DNA of 64,000 nt from Mugil cephalus (lineage: Eukaryota > Chordata > Actinopteri > Mugiliformes > Mugilidae): contig NC_061770.1 in the NCBI RefSeq assembly GCF_022458985.1, positions 5,700,501-5,764,500 on the forward strand. Reading direction: 5' to 3'. This document shows positions 27,601 to 43,585 of this stretch, piece by piece. The notes below the pieces were generated by a model. That model worked only from the letters and a program-made list of their open reading frames with translations. It was not told where the DNA came from and ran no database searches. Every line of letters starts with the position of its first letter. Position 1 is the first letter of the stretch. The translations under genes and the position numbers were made by a program.

Positions 27601-28963
27601 TTGTGATTTAGAAATGTTTTCATTTAGTGTTTATTACCGTGAAAATCGCGCAGTGTCGTGGAAAAATTCAACAAGTGAGTGTTGTTGAGAAGTTAGTAAT
27701 GATTCAGACTCAGCGATCAGTTTTGGTTTATTTGCAAATATTCTGTACAGAAGCAGACACACACACAGAGTAAAACCCTGAGAGAATGTCACACTGAATG
27801 TGGGGTGACAACAAGTTTTATAGTTCACGCTCACGTTGGTTACACGTAGAGCTGGTGGAAATGTACTTTCCCCTCCTTGAGTGTGGAAGGAAGGAAGCGA
27901 CAAGGTCAGGAGGAAGTGTAAGCGAAGTCAAACGAGACAACGAACGTGTGCGGTCTGCACACACAAGATGGAACGTAATGCCGCACTTATCATGAACCTT
28001 CAGTGAACCTCTGCTGAACTTATTTTGACTTGTTATGAACTCATGCCGGCTAAAAGTTCTCATCGGCAAATACAGACAGCGTATATGAGAGAAGTAAAAT
28101 TACAGCAGCACTACAATTAAATACCATTAAATTAAGGATTTAAAGTGTTAAATGTGAACATCGTAAAATATTGTTATGATTATTTATTTATTAACATTTA
28201 TTTGGGCTGACTAAAGATTATTAGTACAGTTGTACTAAAAACGTAGGCAGGTCTGGATGGTATTTCTTTAAAGATGCTATCACTTTTATTTTTTCACGTT
28301 TTTATGCAAATGTCGGCTTTGTGTTACGCTTTCTATTACTTTTTTACTAACATGCATTTAAAGACTGGCCAAGATGTCCTCTATCCCAGGTATCACAAGA
28401 CACAGTGTTGTTCACTCAGAGACACACACAGTGGGCGGCTCATTCTTTGCAGACTTCTGTTGTTGTAGCTCCTTCCTGTGTGTTCACACAAGTATGTGTG
28501 TATGTGTGTGTTATACTGTATTCATTTTAAGATCACAATATTTTAGCCTTAATGTCCTTTATACTTAAAAATGGTTATGCATGTGGGCTAAACTTATTAG
28601 GACAGTTGTAGATGCTTATACTTTTTAATTGTATATATTACCAGGGCCAGGCTTTGTGTTCATTTCACTTCCTTTTTTAGTCACAAACAGATTTGTTTTT
28701 CTTTGACTCTTCTCTGGGCGGGGGTATGACTTGAATCAGTGAATGCACACGTAGAAAATATCCACCCATTTCCTTTAAATTTCTGTCTCTCCCCTATTAG
28801 TCCACACAACAGTTCTTCTAAATCAGCCTCTTACATGTAAGTAGTCTGTTAATGCAAGATGCTGTAAAAAGTTACTTGTTGACTTATCTTTTGTATCTTG
28901 TCTTTCTTGTGTTAATGTTGAAGTTCTGACTTACGAGAGACAGCTACGCAAACTGATCCTGAC

Positions 28964-30440
28964 ATGCCAGGTAGGTAATTACAAAATAATATAATATAAT
29001 ATAATATAATATAATATAATATAATATAATATAATATAATATAATATAATATAATATAATATAATGGAGGATTTCCCAAAAGAGGAGCTTTGATTAACTT
29101 ACAATACATTTCAAGTCTTTGCTTACTGAAGATGAATAAGTCTGAGTGCAGAGCTGTAACAAACTATTATTTTTCCACTAAGCTATTGATTAATTTTACG
29201 ATTAATTTATTGACTATTTTCTGAGTATGGGTTGCTTTATGCCTTACAACATGATGCCTTATACTTTGGGTTAATAACTAAAGTGTAACAGAACTTTTCC
29301 TATCCCGTCAACAGAATAATGACCTATTCCCACACGATATCAATGAATGAAACAGTCATTTTACCTATTTTTAAGTTTTACCAAATGATTCTTATGAATA
29401 AAATATTTATCAAGTGCAATTAGGAAAGATGTTTTACTACATTCCGTTGTTAATTAGCATACGTAGTGCAGGCTACGATTTAACTTTGATGACTGTTACT
29501 GAATGTAGTTGGCAATGCATCTCATTCGTACTCATATTAACCTAACATGCATGTCTGAAGTGAGAGGAAATGCAGCAGACACAGGGAAAACATGTAAATG
29601 CTCCATAACGACTGCATTACTTTTCTCTATAGGACAAAAGTAATAACAAGCGTCTCTCTGTTTAGTGAACGTCCTTTCTTTGGAGGTTTGCAAAGCGTTG
29701 ACATACTCTGTGCAAATCTACGTATTTATGTAGTGTAGTTGTAGCCACAGATGCTGATTAACCAGTGACTGGACCTTCTAGACACAGGTGTCTTTATTCT
29801 ATAGCCACTTGAGACACATTCACTGCTACTAAATAATCTCTGTTTTGCTAACCGTGAGACTACTAACACCAAACGGCAGCACCTCCATTGAATTTGCCCA
29901 AAGGGGTGGTACTAAAGGGGAACTTTTTCTAAACACTATAAATGTCTACCTTTATTTGCAGCCTTGAGAGGAGGTGCACAGGCTTGTGCTGGTGCACAAG
30001 GGATAGTGGATATGATCGACAACTGTGATCGGCCTGCTAATGCTTTTGCTGTTGCCAACTACGCTGACGCCGGGGCATTTGCAGAGGGATTCGAGGACAA
30101 ACCTGGGAAGCGTGTTCCTAAGGCAGGACTGTACGCGCATGCAGGAGTCGGCTATGCTCGTGCCGAGTGCGGAATTTTTGATGCTGAGGCCAAAGGTCCT
30201 AATGCCAGCGCAGGAGTTGGAGCCAGTGTTCTGGGGGCTAAAGCCTTTGCCAAAGCAGAAGTGGCCAGTGCTTCAGCTTCTGCTGGTCCCTTGAAAGCTA
30301 CAGCTGGTCTGGCAGTAGACACCGGAGTCGGCATTGGCCCAACGGGTCTAGAAGTTCAACTGCTAGGAACTGGCTTCTCCATCGGTTCTCGAATGAGAGT
30401 TTCTGTTTTGGGGAGTGGATTTGAAATTAACTTTATCTAA
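28964..30440 (+). CDS. Ala/Gly-rich protein of unknown function, two exons
   Basis: Exon 2 (29962-30440) has a clear acceptor (TTTATTTGCAG) and an open frame to TAA. A fitting first exon is ATG CCA G at 28964-28970 before GTAGGT; it joins in phase to give MPALRGGAQACAG and 161 residues in total. The body is rich in Ala and Gly with alternating small and hydrophobic residues: KAGLYAHAGVGYARAE, a FDAEAKGPNASAGVGAS segment, then VDTGVGIGPTGLEVQLLGTG and a hydrophobic C-terminal FEINFI. The alternation suggests stacked beta-strands. No signal peptide, membrane helix or catalytic motif is visible. It resembles uncharacterised Ala-rich fish proteins; I know no function. AATAAA lies at 30583-30588. 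The gene converges on HSD17B10. Confidence 0.65.
28984..29065. repeat. AATAT/ATAAT microsatellite (copy C)
   Basis: Long array of a five-base AT-only repeat in intron 1 of the Ala/Gly-rich gene, longer than the copy B array at 9286-9334. Confidence 0.95.
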
Positions 30441-30973
30441 GTACAGGTGTCTGTGGCTGTGTGTCGTTTGTGCCAGCTGACACATTTATTTTATACTCAT
30501 TGGTCCCGAAACTTCTTACAACTGAAACTGGATGAATGTTGCAGCATTTGTGTACGTTCCTTTCATTCATATATTTGTGTGAAATAAACACAATATTTTC
30601 CATTTTTCGAGTGCAGACTACACATTTGGTCTTTATTTATCACTTAACTGACTGTCCACATAATCTCTTCCATTAGCTCAACAAATTTAAATTAAAATTG
30701 AATGCAAAACTGAATTTTCCCAGAATTCATCTCATGCTATCGGGATATATTTGATCATGATGTCATTAGTTTGATTATAATGATGTTTGATATGATGGGC
30801 CTTCACCAGGCATATGCTACTAGAACACAGAGGGAGAGCACTGAAACCAAAAGTATATCTACTGTATTCCTCACAAGGGCACATTTGTAAGGGCACATAA
30901 TATGTAGAAGATTGTTCCACTTATTACACTTGGTAAAATTCATAGTTTGTTTGTAATAAAACTTTAGTTTTTT

Positions 30974-31004
<31 letters not shown>

Positions 31005-31809
31005 GAGCTTTGAACTGAAAATAAGGGTGTAAAATGGGCGAGAATGACCTCCAACAAAACTGGGAACTTAAGGGAATTCTGAAGCTACCTTGAAAAAATA
31101 AAAAGTAGTTGGTAAAGGCGCAATTGTAAAAAACAATGAGCACTCTGGGCCACGTGCTGGCACACGATGCAGAACACCTGGGATCCAAGGTCATGAAAAC
31201 CCCAGCAACAGTGACGAAGACAATTTCTAACGGTGTGACTGGTTAAAATGAGGGGATGGTATAAGGTGTGCCCCAAATGTAGGAGATGGACAGAAGGTGT
31301 GACCTCTGAGATCCCAAAAGTATGAAAGGAATTTACCCTTTAGAGTAGGACTGTGGTGAACTTTTGTGCACTATAAGACTGCTCTCCTTTGTTGCTGGCC
31401 ATAAAGATCACTCTGATGCTCTGAATGTGGACTCCTGACGATTTCTTCGAGACTCCAAAGAGAAGACTCCACCAGGCTGAACTGAACATCTGCCAGGGGC
31501 TTTCTTTGACAAAGGTCTCCTATTTGACACAATTTGACACAACAGATGATCGAGGCATGCTTTATAAAAATAGGTTCACAAAGAAAACAAAAACTATACC
31601 TGAATAGTTAATCAAACTCATCTGATGTTTATTACATTGTAGAGGTCTGAATGGAGAACATTTTAAAAGTCTTTCACTCTCACATAATTTCATAAAGTGG
31701 TTGGTGATTGATGACAGTTTATAGCTGCTACGTGTAGATTTCTAGAATGTAAATACACCAGGCAGACAAACACACACATACACACAAAAACACACACACA
31801 CGACCCGTC

Positions 31810-35787
<3,978 letters not shown>

Positions 35788-36640
35788 GTTTGTTCGGACA
35801 GCAGCGTCACAGCCCAGCAAAGATCGTATGTACGACAGAGGAGGCGCTGTGCGTCTTTTGTTTTATTTATTTATTTATTTTTTTAAGTGGAGTTCCTTCT
35901 TTTCCATTTCGGTAACAAGATTTTCGTGCATTACCGCCACCTTCAGTGTTGGAGTGGAGACAGAAGTATCGATTCCCTTAAAAATAAATAAATAAATTCT
36001 GTTTACTTCGACACTTACTTAGAATAAAATCCAACAAAAGAGAAGCAGCATTCTGCCCGTTGAGACTGATAAAAAAACTTTATTGATATGAAATCATATT
36101 TTAAGCTTTTAAAATAAAAATGAACGTGAATCAAAAATAATTAATTTGAATGTATTTCTGAGACATTTAAATGTATGTTTTAAATATTCAGTTTACTGCT
36201 TGTACATTAAGGTTTCAAAAATAACTATTACTTTTGCAAAGGTTATAATAACAATGCTAATGTTTTCAATGCATAACACTAAAAGGTTGGGTGTCACTAC
36301 GGCTGTCAAATATACGTTCAAATAAAACAGACATGCAATTTTCCTGTAGAAATATTACATTACGCATATAATTAGTTTGCTCCTACAAACTTAAAGCATA
36401 ACTACAAAATCCTGGTTTTGTGTTCACCAATGTGGGAGCTGCTGTATTATATCTAGTTGTTAATCCATTAGCAATGACCGACAAATAAGACTGTATCAAT
36501 GTGTTTAAAAAAAACAAACATTTGAGAATAAAAAATCCCACAAAAACTTTAAAAACGCGGAGTCCTTTAAAATCAGTTTATATGCAATACAACCTCGAAA
36601 AACAGTACGCGTGAGAGATCTGTTATTTTATTTCTCTTTG
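35788..36640. other. HSD17B10 upstream region and AT-rich spacer
   Basis: Contains the probable HSD17B10 promoter and 5' UTR directly above 35787 and a TTTA-rich run at about 35860-35890. The rest is AT-rich with no supported gene. Confidence 0.4.
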
Positions 36641-36800
36641 CTCACAGCACAATCACCCGACTAGTTCCGCCCTCGTGGTTTCTGTCTGACCAATCGCTGA
36701 GCATTTCAGGGAACGCCCCCTAAAACGCAGAACGTCGTCCAATCAGAGCAGCCCTGCAGCTGAACGAGGTCAGCTCAGGAGACCAGCTGATGCCTCCGTT
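36640..36800. promoter_or_regulatory. Possible orphan promoter with two CCAAT boxes
   Basis: A GC-richer island in AT-rich surroundings with GACCAATCGC and GTCCAATCAGAGC about 45 bases apart and several CpG. This resembles a proximal promoter with NF-Y sites. No adjoining coding exon is visible on either strand. It might serve HSD17B10 from a distance, a non-coding transcript, or nothing. Confidence 0.35.
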
Positions 36801-37334
36801 AGAACAGCGAAACTGGAATATTTAGGCTACAACGGAACTCTGAAGACGTACAAACCTAATCATTTAAAATACAGTAGGTCCTAGAAATCATGAAATCAGA
36901 CAATCATTTAAATATATTAAATAAATATCCTTTATTTTCATGTCATGGTGTAAGCATACAGCCTTAAAATAAGTGTATCACCAAATTTAGACTAACAGAG
37001 GATTTCTGGAAGTGTAGGTGTTTCTAATGATTAGTGGTCAATCAGCAGAAACTCCATAAATCTATAAATGGGGTTTTCAGGTTGTGGATAAAACATTATC
37101 TGGCTGATGTTTTTGTATCTTCTATATCATCATAAATAAAGTCCACTTAGTTCTGGATTAAACAGTTGCTCAAGCAAATCATTAAAGGTTTAATATAATA
37201 TATGATAAAACAAGACACATAATTACAATAGTAGCTAAAGCAATGTACTACACAAATTCAAGACTTCCGCAAAGGGCTCTCAAAAAGGAACGTTTGACAT
37301 TGCAGAAGGAGGTAGAAAAAAAATGTATCATGCT

Positions 37335-37440
37335 GCCACATTGTGGAAGGCAGTAAGTTGTATAGTTGTATCTCCAAAATAGGGGTTGCAATATCCCACA
37401 CCCCACAACAACACAACTTACTACCTCACCACAGCACAGC
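37335..37440 (-). ncRNA. mir98: miR-98/let-7h-type microRNA hairpin
   Basis: Minus strand. The 5p arm at 37428-37407 begins TGAGGTAGTAAGTTGTGTTG. The 3p arm at 37365-37345 reads CTATACAACTTACTGCCTTC. The two arms pair around a loop beginning GTGGGGTGTGGGATATT, closely resembling the human mir-98 precursor; the mature 5p is the form called let-7h in zebrafish. let-7-family miRNAs repress targets such as lin28, hmga2 and ras genes and promote differentiation. The hairpin lies about 0.46 kb downstream of the second let-7 hairpin on the same strand, so both probably come from one primary transcript. Confidence 0.93.
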
Positions 37441-37814
37441 TACAAACACCATCTGCTGTGGCACACCTTGAAAACATGACACACAAACGCCTAAACGGAT
37501 GTTAAATGTATGCGCACAAATGCAATTTCAATGATTAAGTATATTTCTTAGTGCAATATATTACACGCCTGCAGAAGGAGATTCTCCTGAGAAATTAAAA
37601 CCAAATTAACAGATGGAGAACGAGGCAGGCGTTGTCTTTTGACCGGTGGCCAATTTGTTAATAGCCAGGGACACATAAGGACAAAGAGATGCAGGATAAA
37701 ATGGATGAAATGAATCTCAGCACAGCTGATCACCAACGGCAACCAATACAGTCACCGTGGCAACTGAACACAAGATGGACCAGCAGTCTCTGTCATGTAT
37801 GTGATGATTTGGTT

Positions 37815-37900
37815 GCCGTAAGAAAGACAGTAGGCTGTATAGTTATCTCCCAGATCTGGTGTGATCCTAAAACTATACAAACTACTACCTCATCCCACAG
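37815..37900 (-). ncRNA. let-7 microRNA hairpin (let-7f-2 position)
   Basis: Minus strand. The 5p arm at 37892-37871 starts TGAGGTAGTAGTTTGTATAG. The 3p arm at 37842-37822 reads CTATACAGCCTACTGTCTTT. The precursor starts CTGTGGGATGAGG and has the loop TTTTAGGATCACACC, then CTGGGAGATAA, very close to the vertebrate let-7f-2 precursor. The 5p has a T at position 12 where let-7f has A, as in let-7g/i. Pairing with miR-98 next to HSD17B10 reproduces the mammalian X-linked let-7f-2/miR-98 arrangement, which there lies in a HUWE1 intron. Confidence 0.95.
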
Positions 37901-38055
37901 CTCCCACTTTCTTCTCCAGGGTCCAGCTCATTGATGCCTTTCTTTTTAAAGCAATTTAAATATTCTCCTGGTCTGTTGGATGGTTGTTTTCTGGTGATAC
38001 ATAACCTGATGGGCTGAATGAATGAATGATATAAAAGAAGAAGAGGTGACCGGTC

Positions 38056-38438
38056 CAGGGTTTCTGCAGGTTTGAACAAGTGGGATTTAAGAATTTTAAG
38101 ACCGATATTGGTTCAATTTAGGACCTGTATGAAGCACAAAAAATAAGGAATGTCAGAGGCCCATAATTACTTTCAAAGTAACAAAATGTATTGTCATGCA
38201 ACTATCAACTCAGGACATTCCTGGGTTGGGATCATCCACTGAGGAACAGAATCATAATAGGCCAGGACCAGAGGGGTCATACTGCAAATTAAGTGGTAAT
38301 AAATGGACACAAGTAGTCAAGACTTGACTAGGTGTAATTTAAGACCTACAGTGGATAATATGCTCGCATTTAAGACTTTTAAGGCCTTACATTTGGATTA
38401 TTAAATTTCAGACTTTTTAATACTCCGCAGAAACCCTG
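38056..38438. mobile_element. hAT-like MITE with CAGGGTTTCTGC ends
   Basis: Starts CAGGGTTTCTGCAGG and ends TACTCCGCAGAAACCCTG, an imperfect terminal inverted repeat. The interior has repeated AAGAATTTTAAGACC / AAGACTTTTAAGGCC-like subterminal blocks as in other fish hAT MITEs. I could not find a clear 8-bp target duplication (GACCGGTC against TCAGTCCT), so the insertion is old or one flank has changed. It directly abuts the putative host-transcript exon at 38439-38493. Confidence 0.7.
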
Positions 38439-39050
38439 TCAGTCCTTGTCCCAAGAGCTCCCTGTCCTTAACAGCGATCTCCAGAGCCAAACCCTAGGGA
38501 AGAGGAAAAAAACACACTATTAAAAGGAGCGGAAGACTGGAATGACTGGACTAAAATCCCCATTAACACACACGTCTAAATAAAAAAGCAGCAGCAATCC
38601 TTAAAGGGCACTGCTAACGTCCTAGCCTGTATCCTAAACCCATTGCGGCTAACAGGCTAGCTATCAGAGCCAGCTAGAAAAGATTAGATGCGCGGTTCAA
38701 GGCCAATAAGTTCCCAGTAGCGTTACAGCGGGTCGTGTTCTGTGAGAAGGAGAAGTAGCTGCTCTGGTCTCGAGGTTTTTAACAGAGGCACTGGACTCTG
38801 CTAACCTGCTAGCCACCAGTGTTAACGAGCTAGCTGGAATTGGCGGTTCTCGCCCTCTCAGTCCGACCCGCTGTCACATCCGCCCTCCCGCACACCGACA
38901 CACACAAACCCGGGACATCCGCCGTAGCGGTCGACTTTTATGCTGTACCAACGCTGCTTCTCTCGCCCATTCGGGTGCCACACTTCGGCGGCAGCGGTTT
39001 ACCTCAAGCCTCCGCGCAGCCCAGGTGGCCCCCCGTATCATCCTCGCCAT
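38439..39050 (-). other. Putative primary let-7/miR-98 transcript: first two exons
   Basis: Minus strand. ATG at 39050-39048 in a good Kozak context opens 16 codons (MARMIRGATWAARRLE) and ends at a donor GAG|GTAAAC (39003). A plausible acceptor (CTCTTCCCTAG) precedes 38493, and the frame continues GLALEIAVKDRELLGQ and into the neighbouring MITE. It stops at TAA (38403-38401). The short peptide resembles nothing I know. I favour exons of a non-coding or short-ORF host transcript of the downstream let-7 hairpins, but a small unidentified protein gene is possible. Confidence 0.35.
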
Positions 39051-39059
39051 CTTTCCGAG

Positions 39060-39125
39060 TGGAGGAGCGGGTTGGTGGTGGTGGCATGTTCGAATATCGC
39101 GAGAGCTCCCGATTTTGGAGCGCAG
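39060..39125 (-). promoter_or_regulatory. Core promoter with TCTCGCGA element
   Basis: The stretch is GC-rich with TCGCGAGA at 39097-39104 (TCTCGCGA on the minus strand), a motif common in TATA-less vertebrate CpG promoters. It lies about 50 bases above the ATG at 39050. Surrounding sequence (38820-39160) is CpG-rich, unlike its AT-rich neighbours. Likely start of the minus-strand transcript that runs through the let-7/miR-98 hairpins. Confidence 0.5.
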
Positions 39126-39199
39126 CCTGAACGAGATTTCAAGTGGAGAGCAGACTGTGGAGGTTGATGTTGACCTGGCTCCGAGGCTAAAACCATCAA

Positions 39200-40600
39200 A
39201 CACTGTCGAAGAAAAACTCCTCTAAAACATTTGTTACAGTGATTTGCCCCCATTATTCCGATTTCCGTAATTCGTTTAATTAATCGAAAAAGTTAAATAA
39301 ATTAGCGTTTATAAACAGAAAATAACTAAATAAACGGTTCAAAACACGGCTGGCAGACTTGTCAGTGATTATTAATAGCAAATTAGTTTTTTTGTTATCT
39401 TTGCACTAATAAATCTGCTTTTATTTAAATCTCCCTTATTTTGTACAAACCACTACTTCACTATCACGTCAAATACATTCTATATTTTCAGCAACTAATT
39501 ACCATTTTAGCAATTTTAATCACCACCACACTCTGAATACAGGATGCCATCATATTTCTATTTTTTCTATATAAATTTCTAAATGTAAATTTGTCAGTGT
39601 TGCTATTTTTTTAAAAAAAAAATATATTTCCTGTTACATTAATTGTTTCTTGTATATATTCTTGTCAAATTTTGCGCTGTGGCAAGGAAATATACTGTAA
39701 GAACAGCTTGTTTCCAAGTTACATATCTAGTGAATGTAGTTTTCTATTCAGCTGCGGGTATAAAAGAACTGATCTACTCATACAATCATAGAAAATGTCA
39801 TACTTAAGCAGAAGTGCATCATTATTAACAAAATGACCCTAAATAGCTGAATTATTATGACTTTGCCAGTGCTTTACATATGCAGTTCAGTCCAGTGGTT
39901 CCTGAACCATGGTTCAGATCTGTTCTGAAGTAATTTCCACTGAGATAATAATAATAATAAACTCTGCAACTGTCAAAACAAGAAATTTGAACTGATTTAA
40001 AAACGGTCTTGTCAGTGCCACCATTGTCCTTTCGTAACCTTTTCTCAGCAGCATAAAGGGTAAAAGGAAGCTTTCATTGTCATAACTGAATGCTGGGGAC
40101 AGACGGTTACACGTGTCTTATCTTAGATTAAGAGGAGCTCCAGTTAGTTGTTTTGGACAGCTGAATTAAAATAAAAAATAAATAACTAAATTAATTAATT
40201 CATAAAAATATAGTAAATGCAGACTATAAATACAACACTTCCCAGCCTATTCCATTATATTTCAAATCACACATTCAGACAGGATTCAAGTTATCCATCT
40301 ATTATCCAGTCTCCCTACAAACCTCCAAAATAAAATCACGACACTGGACAAACTGTGTACTTTTTTTTTACTAAAAGAATAAATTTTATTTCAGCACTGT
40401 AAGTCATTTCCCAACCAGTACAAACATGACTGCCATCTTTTTGTCTCTTTCTGAACCTTTCCTCCCCTCCCTCTGTGAGATCAGACCACCAACAGCCAGA
40501 CAATTTAAAAAAAAAAAAAAAAAAGAAAAAGAAAAAAAAGCCTTCTTTTCTCACCTTTCCACAAACCGTCTGGTGCTTCCATAATGCTAACAATGATGAC
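39200..40600. other. AT-rich intergenic sequence
   Basis: Low GC with runs of A and T, including an A-rich tract at about 40507-40540. No coding exon, RNA gene or clear transposon end is supported. Confidence 0.5.
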
Positions 40601-42979
40601 AAATTATACCAACCATAATTATAACAGCAATAATGATGATGATAATATTTCTATAACAATAATATTATGGATAGATTTTAACCCTTTTTTTTCGCTGCAC
40701 AGGTAGTTTTGGGTGGTTCTGGGTGCTGATGCATCAGGACACATGTTGCTGAGGACTGACTTTACTGGGACTCAGCCACATGGGGGGTGGAGGTCGTGGT
40801 GGTGGGGTTACACTGGAGCTTGGGGGGCTGTTGAGGGGGGGAGTGGCAGTGTAGAGAGAGACAGACAGAAACAAGGGACCTTTGTTCAAACTGGACAAAA
40901 TGCTGTGAGGGTCCTGCGAATAGATCAGGACAGGTTCAACACAACCGATGACTCCTTTCCACATTCTTACGATGACATTAATACTGTTTCACTTCGACAA
41001 TACTACATAGTACACATCTGTTCTGGGAATTTTGGTTCTCTTCACATTGTCGAGCTCTTCAGAGATGCTCCCATTTTTGTAGGCAGAGAGGCGAATGCTT
41101 TTAACCGGCTTAATGACAACTCTTTTTATTTCATCAGTAACAGAGAGGGTGAATTTTACTCAAAGTTTCAGCTGAGATTTATGACCACTTCTCGTCATCT
41201 TGGCTTACAGCCGACAACAGAAATGTAATTTGTGTGGATAACGAATGAAAGATGTTGGAATTTGTCGGCAATATCTGGCTTGTAAAATTTCACAAAGTTT
41301 AAGGTGACAACTTTGACACTTTCTCTCCTGTCTCCTATCTTTCTGATTAAGAAATCAGGGCTGCAACATTTGCATTATAATTTTTTTTCTTTTTACAAAA
41401 AGTACCAGGAAGTATTTATCATTTCCTGCAGTCTAGTTCAAATCATTTTTCTTATTGAACAAGCAACCAAAACATTTCACAGATCATCTAGAAGTTCACA
41501 TTTGAGAAGCTGGAACCAGTGAACGTTGAATGAATAAAATCCGTTTCTTCTACCAACTGACAGCAGAAAAGCTGGAACCAAAGCTTGAAAAGATATTCTA
41601 CAATTTTCAATTGAATATTGTATTTCGACTAATTGTTCCTGTTTTTTGTCTTGGTCTTCAACCAATTCCTTCGGGTTCATTATTTCCTGCCTGATATTCA
41701 TGTGTTGTATTAGGTCTCCTGGAGGGCCGGTCAATCTCAGCTTTGACTTTTGAGGATAGTTCAGCCTCTTTCAACAGCCTCCGTGCCCACTTACAGCATG
41801 ACAAGACTCAGTTGGGCTGAGTCTGGGGAGTTAAAGGCAGGTTTGAGAGAGCGTAACATTTACATGTAAGAAAAATGCAAAAGAGGGCGCCAAAACCCCA
41901 GCATGACTGAAAGCTTTCGGGCGTCATCCCTTCCTTCCTGTATATTAGTGTAGATCTGATGTGAGCGAATGCAGCGGATCACGCAGCCTAAGTTCAGTCA
42001 ATGAAGAACCGAGCAAGTGGATTAACCACGATGCCTACACACGCACCGACTATCTGCCATTCCTGGCCACAAACGTCCAAACCTGCCTGCTCACTTGCTG
42101 TCCCAATGTCTGTCTGCGTCTCCACGACAACCACGGTGTAAAAACACCTCAGACTAAATCACACGTGCTGTAATGTCATTATATATAATCATACTCATCA
42201 GAAAATGTTTGTAACGGGGGGCGGGGGAGGGCAAACCGTCAATGTCAGGTGGGTCCTTGGGGAGGAACTATGGGGGGATTCATAGAGGAGTAGAGGGGGA
42301 TGCTAGGTGTACTTTGGTTCTCAGGTGTTTACGAGAGATGCTTCGCTGCTTTGTGCAAGGGCGCAGAGTTCAGCTTCAATTGATAAGAGAGTAAAAATCG
42401 TTATCAGGGATATTATGAATCAAACATAGTGCAGACGACGATTTTCAATCCAAAAAAAAAAAAAAACGGGCGATATTTACTTACGTACATAATAAACGGT
42501 GAAGTGGTCTAAAGATGCCATATAAAATACAGGTAAGGAAAATGGCAATCGTTACAGTTCAAATCTCTAGGTTGGCTAAGCGTATTTCAGTACTAACTGA
42601 AGCAATGGAAGAAGGATTAGATTAGAAGATGTAATAACATTAAAAATAGTAAGAAAAACACATTTGCACAATTTAATAAAACAGTTTTGATTTTTTTTTT
42701 CAGATTTTTTTTTCCACTCTGGCTAGATACATACAGAAACTGATTATCAACGTTAATATAACCTTTACTGTTAGTTGGGTTTGATTAAGGGGCGGGGCAG
42801 CCCAAAGAGAAAAGAGAAAAAACGGCCAATAGAAACGGTCCTAACGGCTAACGGAGAGGCAGAGAGGGAGGTGAAAGAAAACTGAAATTCAAGGGGTGGG
42901 GGGGTGGGGTGTTAACCTGTGTGTACAATATCTGTGTTTGTGTGTGGCTGCTTTTAACCAGCATCAGCGGGCATGTTTG

Positions 42980-43001
42980 GGGTGTGTGTGTGTGTGTGTG
43001 T
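42980..43001. repeat. TG microsatellite
   Basis: Uninterrupted GT dinucleotide run within the FAM120 downstream region. Confidence 0.9.
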
Positions 43002-43554
43002 TTTTGTCTGTGTGAGTGGATGAATGTGCTCTACGAGGAATATTTGAGGGTGGAAAAAAGAAGTGAGTGAATGGGTAGGGTGCTGGGAGGGGAGGCGAGA
43101 AAAAGTGTCGTAGCAGGGCAGGGTTAGGATAACAAGCATAAAAATCACTGATCAAATACCTATCAAACTAAAACAGACAAGGACAAAAGAGGGACACTAC
43201 ATCATGTGTTGTGTTGACTTTTTTTTTTCCCATACTAGCTACTGTGTAACTCAGGATTTAACATCTATGTAACTGTGTGTGTGTAGGTGTGTGTCTGTCA
43301 GTGTTAATATGCTGTGTGTATGGATGGTTTGTTTTTCTCTGAGACCTCTGACGTGAGTTTCTAATCCATCCATGCAACCTTTGTGAATGTGGGACGTCTG
43401 AGTCAGTAGAATGTGTTACCAAAATGATCTCTGATGAACTGACGACCACTCGACTGGGAACTGAAACTGCACAAAATCACTTCAGCACAAAAGCAGAGAG
43501 AATGCTGCTGGTAACAAATGCAACTGATACCTGTCTGTCTGTCTGTCATGTGTG

Positions 43555-43564
<10 letters not shown>

Positions 43565-43585
<21 letters not shown>
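43565..43585. repeat. TG microsatellite with TA shoulder
   Basis: TATATATATG followed by a GT run, then further imperfect GT repeats to about 43613. Confidence 0.9.

Noticed and set aside
40713-41228. 171-codon plus-strand open frame
   Set aside because: It has no ATG at its start, no recognisable domain and odd Gly/Trp-rich composition at its head. It lies antisense in the probable FAM120 3' region. Most likely a chance frame, though it is the longest in the stretch.
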